37,054 bases of DNA from IMG/VR virus record IMGVR_UViG_3300022198_002861, positions 1 through 37,054 of that record. One strand, 5' to 3'. The stretch is from a virus. The notes beneath the pieces were generated by a model, which had not been told where the DNA came from, made no database searches, and saw only the letters and a list, made by a program, of their open reading frames with translations. Both the position numbers and the translations under genes were made by a program. This document shows positions 29,811 through 35,565 of this stretch, piece after piece. The stretch's first letter is position 1; each line of letters opens with the position of its first letter.

Positions 29811-30215
29811 TTAAAAGTCAGAAAAGAATTCCTCAATAATCATCCTTTGATCTATCTCGGCCGGTTCCTCGCATTCCTTATAAAACGGAGACCACGGTGG
29901 TGTAGGTTGGTACCAACTGTAGTGAGCTTTAAAGCCGTCACCCTCCCAAGTAAGCAGGTTTCTTTCGTCGAACCAACCCACCGCTTCAACCTCGGCGCGT
30001 TCAGAGAGAGCGCGGATAATCGTCTCGGCAAAGTCTTCAGTCTCCGACTCAAACTTAACTAGCCTATACCTACCGTTGCGTGAGTCATAGCCCGTTGCCA
30101 GCACCTCAAAGTAGTTACCGGGGTATTCCTCCCGGTAGCTAGCAAGTAGATCTGCTACCGCTACTGCGCCAGTCAGGTGGTTAGTAATTTTAAGTATAAA
30201 GTTGTAATCGCTCAT
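29811..30215 (-). CDS. Hypothetical protein of the second leftward operon
   Basis: 134 residues with the common leader and AGAGGAATAT before ATG. Acidic with many aromatic residues. Begins MSDYNFILKITNHLTGAVAVADLLASY, a DxNFxLKITN pattern shared with several unknown phage proteins. It ends in an acidic tail (EIDQRMIIEEFFSDF). No membrane segment. A putative gene on the other strand (29670-30062) is a shadow. Function unknown. Confidence 0.7.
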   Translation of the reverse strand: MSDYNFILKITNHLTGAVAVADLLASYREEYPGNYFEVLATGYDSRNGRYRLVKFESETEDFAETIIRALSERAEVEAVGWFDERNLLTWEGDGFKAHYSWYQPTPPWSPFYKECEEPAEIDQRMIIEEFFSDF

Positions 30216-30239
30216 ATATTCCTCTGTTTTAAGTTAAAG

Positions 30240-30521
30240 TTAGTAAATCCCGCCTAGGTCGCTATCGCTATCGAATTGTGACCAATAGGCCTCCTCTATC
30301 TCGGCCTCATTACCATCCAGTCTGTTGGCCTCATCCCATAGCTGTTCTAACTCCTGTTTGCTTAAGTGTATACAGTTACCATCCGGCTCTATAAGGTCGT
30401 AATCTGCTAATTTGCCGTTGGTTATAAGGTAGTCAAGTATGCAATCGACCGTGTAGCACTCTGCCTCAAACTCATCGACTGTTACGTTTTTACTGTTTAT
30501 AAGTAGGTATTTATCACTCAT
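30240..30521 (-). CDS. Small acidic protein, unknown
   Basis: 93 residues. Strongly acidic in the C-terminal half (LDGNEAEIEEAYWSQFDSDSDLGG). Begins MSDKYLLINSKNVTVDEFEAECYTV. It follows the repeated leader AGGAAATATATG. The palindrome at 30555-30579 is 34 bases upstream. Could be a protein mimic or interaction domain. No family recognised. Confidence 0.65.
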   Translation of the reverse strand: MSDKYLLINSKNVTVDEFEAECYTVDCILDYLITNGKLADYDLIEPDGNCIHLSKQELEQLWDEANRLDGNEAEIEEAYWSQFDSDSDLGGIY

Positions 30522-30554
30522 ATATTTCCTATATTTTAATTTAAAGTTAGTACG

Positions 30555-30579
30555 AACTTGTAAGTATTATTTACAAGTT
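30555..30579. repeat. Perfect inverted repeat AACTTGTAA-N7-TTACAAGTT
   Basis: Nine-base arms separated by seven bases, located between the small gene at 30583-30726 and the acidic gene at 30521. There is no U tract, so a terminator is unlikely. A protein-binding site or RNA processing signal is possible. Confidence 0.65.
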
Positions 30580-30582
30580 AGT

Positions 30583-30726
30583 TTATTCAAATAAATCAGC
30601 GATATAAGCCTCAAAAGCCGCTATCGCCTCGTCTAGCTCATAAAAGTAGTAAACCTGCTTAATATACTCGCCGTTTACTATGTCCGTTATAAGTATACTT
30701 CCGTTGTGTTGGTGTTCTACTGTCAT
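30583..30726 (-). CDS. Small protein, unknown
   Basis: 47 residues, MTVEHQHNGSILITDIVNGE then YIKQVYYFYELDEAIAAFEA. It starts after a weaker form of the shared leader (ATAGGGTAAAATATATG). A small compact fold with strand-strand-helix is possible: ILITDIVNGEYIKQVYYF then DEAIAAFEAYIADLF. The reading frame fits the otherwise empty gap between the acidic gene and the clamp-like gene. Confidence 0.6.
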   Translation of the reverse strand: MTVEHQHNGSILITDIVNGEYIKQVYYFYELDEAIAAFEAYIADLFE

Positions 30727-30759
30727 ATATTTTACCCTATTTTAAGTTAGCGGAATTAC

Positions 30760-30806
30760 TAACTATAATCGGGTAGCTACTCTCACTAGCTACCCTGTTA
30801 TAGTTA
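30760..30806 (-). terminator. Large hairpin after the clamp-like gene
   Basis: TAACTATAA / TTATAGTTA outer arms and GGGTAGCT / AGCTACCC inner arms, separated by a 2-base bulge on each side and a 9-base loop. It lies just beyond the clamp-like stop. Without a U run it is more likely an RNA end-stabiliser, processing or weak termination site. Confidence 0.6.
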
Positions 30807-30807
30807 C

Positions 30808-31368
30808 CTATCGCAACGGCATGATAATAGCCATGAGGTTGTCGCAAGTTATATAGACACCAGGGTAACGTAGATCTAGATCACTATTGCGGCTTAAGGT
30901 CTGCTGATGGTCAGCGATTAAGGCATCAATGAAATAATCTAAGTTAATCTTTACACTATAAGGCTCAAATACTTCACAAGCGAGAAAGTTAAATTCGAAA
31001 CTTAGCTCCGGAGTAGTAAAATTAATACGCAAGTTGTTCGCGGCGAAAGTAAATAGGATGCTTGCCTCTTGGCCTCTTGGTATAAGAGTAGCTAGCTTCC
31101 TAAGCTTGGCTATCTCTTTCTTGCTAAAACGAAAGCTTGCTATAGCTACTGTAGTTTTGGGTAGTACGGCATCAATGCATGGCGCTGAGTCAATAGTTAA
31201 GTCACTATTGAGATAGTGAGGTGTAGCAGTCGGCAAGTCATTAGCTAAGTGCAGTCTGTGTCCGTCGGTACCGCATAATCTATTGGCTTCCCTGAAGGCT
31301 GATATCAGGTTATAGCGACCTTTGTCTGTACTTACCGCGCGATTGCAATATTCAGTGTAATTTATCAT
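30808..31368 (-). CDS. DnaN-like sliding clamp fragment (putative)
   Basis: 186 residues from ATG 31368. The longer frame to 31392 has no better site. CGTDGHRLHLANDLP matches the ATDGHRLA signature of the bacterial beta clamp. SVKINLDYFIDAL matches the NxxYLLDAL helix, and the extreme C-terminus DNLMAIIMPLR matches the VVMPMRL end. This is about half a normal DnaN (about 370), so it holds only one and a half to two domains. A ring would need a different stoichiometry. Next to a J-domain and initiator gene. It may tether host polymerase to phage DNA. Homology is inferred from motifs. Confidence 0.6.
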   Translation of the reverse strand: MINYTEYCNRAVSTDKGRYNLISAFREANRLCGTDGHRLHLANDLPTATPHYLNSDLTIDSAPCIDAVLPKTTVAIASFRFSKKEIAKLRKLATLIPRGQEASILFTFAANNLRINFTTPELSFEFNFLACEVFEPYSVKINLDYFIDALIADHQQTLSRNSDLDLRYPGVYITCDNLMAIIMPLR

Positions 31369-31405
31369 ATCTTTATTTCTCTGTTTTAACACACCAGCTT
31401 AATTG

Positions 31406-31456
31406 CTAGTGATCAATCGGTAGCTAGTAGTTAGCTAGCTACCTGTTGAGCACTAG
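31406..31456 (-). terminator. Long hairpin after the J-domain gene
   Basis: 22-base arms 31406-31427 and 31435-31456 pair with three mismatches over a 7-base loop. The inner part GGTAGCTAG/CTAGCTACC resembles the hairpin after the clamp-like gene. It overlaps the J-domain stop codon (31453-31455). No clear U run. Confidence 0.6.
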
Positions 31457-31944
31457 TGTATGGCCTTGCGCTTATCACTATCTTTAAATTCCTTATAACC
31501 ATACCTCATGGCTAAATGAGATAAGCCATATCGACTAGGTCGACCGTAGTACTTCGTTGCGGTGTAGTACCAACAAAGCCTATTTGGGTTCCATTTAAAG
31601 CCATTAGCTTTTAAGAGCTCTTTATATGGTTTGGTGTCACCTGTTACCCATAACCATGTCCCTATCAGCGCAACATTCACCCCGGGAAGCCTTGCACCGA
31701 CAATAAAAGCTATCTTATCTATTACAGATTGCTCTAAATTCTCATCATAATTATAGCGGTGATCCTTACCTGACTCACCTTTACTAGTGCTACCGTGTAG
31801 CCGCTTTAAGGCTTCGTGGTACTGATAGTTAATCGCTTGCATGGTAGCAGTCTCACCGCCTAAATCGGGATGGTGCTTAAAAGCTAAACGCTTATACTCG
31901 CTCTTAACGTGTTCAACACTAAATAAGTCATCAAAGTATCTCAT
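31453..31944 (-). CDS. J-domain protein with C-terminal Trp-rich domain
   Basis: 163 residues, first gene of the second leftward operon. N-terminal J domain (about 1-55): YFDDLFSVEHVKSEYKRLAFKHHPDLGG with the HPD tripeptide needed to stimulate DnaK, then ATMQAINYQYHEALKRL. After a Ser/Gly linker comes a second domain (about 95-130) with LIGTWLWVTGDTKPYKELLKANGFKWNPNRLCWYY. This is the W.tG.T.P+..LK..GF+W....CWY pattern found in other phage J-proteins. Like lambda P/DnaJ dependence, it may help remodel a replication complex. CGGAG site. Confidence 0.85.
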   Translation of the reverse strand: MRYFDDLFSVEHVKSEYKRLAFKHHPDLGGETATMQAINYQYHEALKRLHGSTSKGESGKDHRYNYDENLEQSVIDKIAFIVGARLPGVNVALIGTWLWVTGDTKPYKELLKANGFKWNPNRLCWYYTATKYYGRPSRYGLSHLAMRYGYKEFKDSDKRKAIH

Positions 31945-31981
31945 ATTATCTCTCCGTTTAGTTTAGTTAAGTTCAAATAGC

Positions 31982-32005
31982 ACAGTTAACTGTATAAAGT
32001 ACAGT
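31982..32005. promoter_or_regulatory. Operator candidate with three ACAGT/ACTGT half-sites
   Basis: ACAGTTAACTGT (31982-31993) is a perfect palindrome and ACTGTA-N5-TACAGT (31989-32005) a second, sharing a half-site. The second overlaps the -10 box of the leftward promoter (32003-32008). The divergent HTH gene at 32137 is the likely repressor. Confidence 0.65.
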
Positions 32006-32032
32006 ATAAGTACTAAGATGCTACTTAGTCAA
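32003..32032 (-). promoter_or_regulatory. Leftward promoter P2
   Basis: TTGACT (32027-32032) and TATACT (32003-32008) on the - strand, 18-base spacer containing GCATCTTAGT. This nearly repeats the spacer of P1 (27953-27981), and the bases before the -35 (AAATAC versus AAACAC) also agree. It drives the J-domain and clamp operon. Confidence 0.75.
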
Positions 32033-32136
32033 GTATTTTATGCAAATAGTTTCAATTATTTTATGCGGCTAGTAATATCGGGTAGTTATAAATAGGGGCT
32101 TGCGTTAGAGTATAGTGAGAGATTAGCTTAGATAAT

Positions 32137-32436
32137 ATGTGCAATATTGTCCGCCATTCGCCTAAACGTTCGCAATATAATCCAGCTCCGGCGAAGATAC
32201 TTGAAGGGTATCGGCACACGTTGCCTAGTGCGAGGGGGAACCTATATCTAGCAGTAAGGAAGGCAATGGGATTAACTCGCAAGCCGTTCGCTGATGCGCT
32301 AGGGATTAATGTGGCATCATTACGGTACCGTGAGCGAGCTAAGCAGCTGTATCATCCACTGGAAGTGTTGGTGTTATATCAGGTCAGTGGTATGACATGG
32401 GACGAGTTTGGTAAATTACTTAATGATATCGCATAG
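32137..32436 (+). CDS. HTH transcriptional regulator, divergent to the J-domain operon
   Basis: 99 residues. The middle (about 43-70, AMGLTRKPFADALGINVASLRYRERAKQL) has a Xre/Cro-like helix-turn-helix. It is followed by YHPLEVLVLYQVSGMTWDEFGKLLNDIA, where conserved Trp/Phe in a closing helix resemble small phage regulators. The ribosome site is poor, so expression may be low or start at another codon. Its position across from P2 and the operator suggests repression of the leftward operons or a switch. Confidence 0.65.
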   Translation: MCNIVRHSPKRSQYNPAPAKILEGYRHTLPSARGNLYLAVRKAMGLTRKPFADALGINVASLRYRERAKQLYHPLEVLVLYQVSGMTWDEFGKLLNDIA

Positions 32437-32669
32437 TTATATCAGAGTGACTGATAACAATACTTATCGGGCACTTTGTATGTTGGATATGGGTTTTGGT
32501 TTTAGGTAGTAAATTCAAGGGGATAAGCTGGAATCGTAGGCATAAAAAACTTATAGCGTAAAAAAATCGAAAACGGGCAGGGTACCGGTTAAATATATCC
32601 TTCACCTCCCACAAAAATTTCCAAATTACCTTTATTCAACCAAAGTTCTACTAATAGGCTATAAAAAGT
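32437..32669. other. Intergenic region upstream of the late operon
   Basis: 233 bases without a supported gene. A near palindrome (GTTATATCAG with CTGATAAC) follows the regulator stop. No convincing sigma70 promoter pair was found. TATAAA at 32660-32665 is only four bases from the methyltransferase ATG, so it is too near for a normal leader. The late operon must have a promoter, so it may be activator-dependent or lie further upstream. Confidence 0.5.
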
Positions 32670-33389
32670 ATGAGCGATAGCGATTTAAAACAGGACTCGG
32701 ATACAGAGGCTGACCCAATTTTAAAAAATCCCGAATTACCCAAGCCGTATTACCAGGACGATTATGTAACGCTGTACCACGCTGATTGCAGGGAGGTGTT
32801 GCCGTTATTAGAGCCTGTAGATTTAGTGCTTACTGACCCGCCTTATGGGATAGGGGAAGCTAGAGATAAAAGCAAAAGTCGAAATAGAGGAATAAGACTA
32901 GCCGTACAAAAAGATTACGGCAATTTTGACTGGGACGATAAGCCAATAGACCAAGACTTAATCAATCAGCTAATTACTCAACCAGCAATAATCTTTGGGG
33001 GTAATTACTATACTATGCCACCTTCAGCTTGTTGGTTAGTTTGGGACAAACATCAAACAGGGGATTTTGCTGATTGTGAATTAGCCTGGACTAATCTGCC
33101 TGGTGCTGTAAGGCGTATTAATTACCTTTGGAATGGGATGATTAAACAACGTCCAGAGCAAAGATGGCACCCTACACAAAAGCCATTGGACGTTATGAAA
33201 TGGTGTATTACTCAAGCTGATACTAAACTTAAAAACAAAATAACTACTATTTTAGACCCGTTTGCTGGTTCAGGAACTACGCTTAGGGCGGCTAAAGATA
33301 TGAGCCGTAAGGCTATAGGTATTGAGCGAGAAGAACAGTATTGCGAGGTAGCAGCAAAGCGATTGCGTCAGGAGGTATTAGGTTTATGA
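32670..33389 (+). CDS. DNA methyltransferase, beta-class (N6-A or N4-C)
   Basis: 239 residues. Motif IV TDPPYGIG (residues 55-62) comes before motif I-like ILDPFAGSGTTLRAA (about 194-208) with HPTQKPLDVMKW between, the order of beta-class enzymes (N6_N4_Mtase). DPPY indicates adenine-N6 or cytosine-N4 methylation using S-adenosylmethionine. No recognition domain allows prediction of the site. Probably protects phage DNA from host restriction. The weak ribosome site makes the start uncertain. The stop overlaps the next start (ATGA). Confidence 0.85.
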   Translation: MSDSDLKQDSDTEADPILKNPELPKPYYQDDYVTLYHADCREVLPLLEPVDLVLTDPPYGIGEARDKSKSRNRGIRLAVQKDYGNFDWDDKPIDQDLINQLITQPAIIFGGNYYTMPPSACWLVWDKHQTGDFADCELAWTNLPGAVRRINYLWNGMIKQRPEQRWHPTQKPLDVMKWCITQADTKLKNKITTILDPFAGSGTTLRAAKDMSRKAIGIEREEQYCEVAAKRLRQEVLGL

Positions 33390-33811
33390 GTGATGAAAAG
33401 ACGCCCGAAGTTGAGGTATTGCCGCCAATTATGCGGGAGATACCCCAAACTAGGGAGCATCAGAGGGATGAGCAGCTAGCCTTACAGATTCGTGATTTAG
33501 GCCGCCTAGGACTGTCAAAATCAAGCGCAGCGCTAGCAGCTAGGATTACCCCTTACCTGCTGGATAAGTACTATTCTGAGGCGTTTTTGGAGGGCCAGAG
33601 CCAGATGCAGAAGGGGTTGGCTACGGTAGCGTTAGAGGAGGCTATGAATGGAAATACCCCTATCCTGTTACACCTACTTAAGACTAAACTAGGCTGGAGC
33701 GAGCAGCAGACTCTTGAGATAACGGGTGAGATTAGGAGCGTGGTTAGTGCCAAGCCGATGTCGAAAGAGGAGTTTGTCCAGAAATACCTTACCCAAGACT
33801 CCGACGATTGA
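33386..33811 (+). CDS. Terminase small subunit-like protein
   Basis: 141 residues from ATG 33386 with GGAGG ten bases upstream. The earlier start at 33341 lies within the methyltransferase. It has a helical HTH-like core (LALQIRDLGRLGLSKSSAALAARITPYLLDKYY) and the segment GNTPILLHLLKTKLGWSEQQTLEI, a phrase common to small terminase subunits. It lies three genes before the large subunit, as usual, with two zinc-ribbon genes between. It would recognise the packaging site. Confidence 0.75.
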   Translation: MSDEKTPEVEVLPPIMREIPQTREHQRDEQLALQIRDLGRLGLSKSSAALAARITPYLLDKYYSEAFLEGQSQMQKGLATVALEEAMNGNTPILLHLLKTKLGWSEQQTLEITGEIRSVVSAKPMSKEEFVQKYLTQDSDD

Positions 33812-33959
33812 GTATTATATCTGCCCGCACTGTAGGGGTAGCGGGGTAGCTGTTACCAGCACGGAGTATGTCTTTTGTGGTAGGCGTTTTTGTGAGCGTA
33901 GGTTTAGGGTTGTTAATTATCGTATAACAGAAAAGGAATATTTAAGGATATGGGGGTAG
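33747..33959 (+). CDS. Small zinc-ribbon protein 1, start uncertain
   Basis: About 70 residues if translated from GTG 33747, which has AGGAG eight bases upstream. GTG 33726 is longer, and ATT 33807 would overlap the previous stop. The supported part is YYICPHCRGSGVAVTSTEYVFCGRRFCERRF, a zinc ribbon with Cys-Pro-x-Cys and a later Cys pair, then RVVNYRITEKEYLRIWG. Probably DNA- or RNA-binding, perhaps a late regulator. The 65-base overlap with the terminase gene is a reason for caution. Confidence 0.5.
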   Translation: MPSRCRKRSLSRNTLPKTPTIEYYICPHCRGSGVAVTSTEYVFCGRRFCERRFRVVNYRITEKEYLRIWG

Positions 33960-34159
33960 AACACTTCTTTAAGGATGAGCCAGGGCCAGAGGTTATGAGG
34001 TGTCCTAAGTGTGAGCATTTGAGCACAAAAAAAATTGGTGTAGATATGCCCTACACTAGCTTTTTTCCTGGCTTATCTGATGAGTATTTTGTTTGCCAAA
34101 ACCCTAAATGTAATGTAGAAAGAATTTACGGGGAAAACGCTATAACTTTACGCAAATGA
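33950..34159 (+). CDS. Small zinc-ribbon protein 2
   Basis: 69 residues. CPKCEHLSTKKIG and YFVCQNPKCNVERIYG form a two-CxxC-type zinc ribbon (Cys-x2-Cys ... Cys-x4-Cys), similar in layout to Ogr-like phage activators and Zn ribbons of transcription factors. Overlaps the previous gene by ten bases and the large terminase by four (ATGA). A late-gene regulatory role is possible but inferred. Ogr proteins differ in their spacing. Confidence 0.65.
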   Translation: MGVEHFFKDEPGPEVMRCPKCEHLSTKKIGVDMPYTSFFPGLSDEYFVCQNPKCNVERIYGENAITLRK

Positions 34160-35565
34160 GTGAAAACTTAGACGTAAATGTAGTATGGGCTCCTCAACCT
34201 GGTCCGCAAGAGGCGTTGGTAAATTGCCCTATTACGCTAGTAGGTTATGGCGGTGCCCGAGGTGGAGGTAAGACTGACGGAGTTTTAGGTAAGTTTGCAA
34301 TTAAGCAGGAACAGTTAGGGGCTGACTTTAATGCTATCTTTTTTCGTAAAGAATTACCCCAGGCTGATGACCTTATTGAACGTGCCAAACAGATATACTT
34401 ACCACTTAAGGCGCATTACCAAGACCAGAAAAAACAGTTTACCTTCCTCTCGGGTGCTCGCTTACGTTTTAGACCTCTAGCAAATGATGCTGATGCTGAA
34501 AAGTATCAGGGCCAGAACCTCTCAGATTGCGCTATAGAAGAGGCTGGTAACTATGCTGACCCAAGCTGTATCTGGAAGTTATTTGGAGCTCTACGAGGCA
34601 AAGGCGGCGGTCAAATCATCCTTACGTTTAACCCTGGTGGTATTGGGCATGGCTGGTTAAAGGCTTTGTTTATTAAGCCGGCACCTAAGGGAATGAAGCT
34701 GCTCAGAAAGGAGCTCCCTAACGGCGCTAGTTTTGATTATATTTACATCCCTAGTAGGGTAACTGATAATCAGATACTTTTAGCTAGAGACCCTGAGTAT
34801 ATTAACCGCCTACACATGGTCGGTAGCCCTGAGTTAGTACGGGCCTGGCTAGAAGGAGATTTTGAAATCCATGAAGGAAGTTACTTTCCTGAGTTTAGCT
34901 CTAAACATATCATTAGTCCTTTTAATGTTCCCAAGCATTGGCCTCGTTATTTGGGCTATGATTGGGGTTATCACAGTCCTTTTGCTGCTATCTGGGGTGC
35001 TGTTAGTTCTGGACGTACTGATGATGGTAAGGAGGTACCGTACCCTAAAGGATCCGTCATCATCTACCGAGAATTATGGGGTAAAGGAGTTGATAACATT
35101 ACTCAAGCAGAACGAATCGCTTCCCTTTCACTAAATGAAAACCCTATCTGCGTTGCTGACCCTAGCATCTTTAACAATCAAGGTGGTCCTACTATTAACG
35201 ACCAGTTTAATTCTATTTTTGTTAAGTATAAGCATCCTAGTTTTAGACAAGCCGATAACGACCGTATCTCCGGATGGTCGCAGATACGACAAAGGTTAGT
35301 AGCTAGCCCGCCGCTAATCTATATTTTTGCCACTTGCCCTTACTTGCTGGAAACCTTACCATCAATGTCAATAGACAAACAAAAACCAGAAGATTTGGAT
35401 ACTAGGGGTAACGACCACGCTGTCGATGCTTTACGCTATTTGTGTAAGGCAAGGTTAATTGATTCTAAATGGGAGGAGCCGGAGCAGATGTTACATTCCG
35501 GTATGATTAAGCTGCAAAGTTATATATCTAAGATACGAGCACGAGCTAAAAGGCCGCAAATATGA
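34156..35565 (+). CDS. Terminase large subunit
   Basis: 469 residues. ATPase domain: Walker A GGARGGGKT (residues 32-40) and an acidic Walker B (CAIEEA, about 125-130). Nuclease domain: RYLGYDWGYHSPFAAIWG (about residues 263-280), CVADPSIFNNQ and HAVDALRYL, with Asp residues for metal binding. Packages DNA through the portal, whose gene overlaps by four bases (ATGA). This is the best phylogenetic marker in the window. Size is normal. Confidence 0.95.
   Translation: MSENLDVNVVWAPQPGPQEALVNCPITLVGYGGARGGGKTDGVLGKFAIKQEQLGADFNAIFFRKELPQADDLIERAKQIYLPLKAHYQDQKKQFTFLSGARLRFRPLANDADAEKYQGQNLSDCAIEEAGNYADPSCIWKLFGALRGKGGGQIILTFNPGGIGHGWLKALFIKPAPKGMKLLRKELPNGASFDYIYIPSRVTDNQILLARDPEYINRLHMVGSPELVRAWLEGDFEIHEGSYFPEFSSKHIISPFNVPKHWPRYLGYDWGYHSPFAAIWGAVSSGRTDDGKEVPYPKGSVIIYRELWGKGVDNITQAERIASLSLNENPICVADPSIFNNQGGPTINDQFNSIFVKYKHPSFRQADNDRISGWSQIRQRLVASPPLIYIFATCPYLLETLPSMSIDKQKPEDLDTRGNDHAVDALRYLCKARLIDSKWEEPEQMLHSGMIKLQSYISKIRARAKRPQI

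Noticed and set aside
29670-30062. Rightward open frame across the second leftward operon
   Set aside because: It overlaps two supported leftward genes in antisense, has no ribosome site and shows no domain.
32660-32665. TATAAA as late promoter -10
   Set aside because: It is four bases from the methyltransferase ATG and lacks a proper -35 at 16-18 bases.
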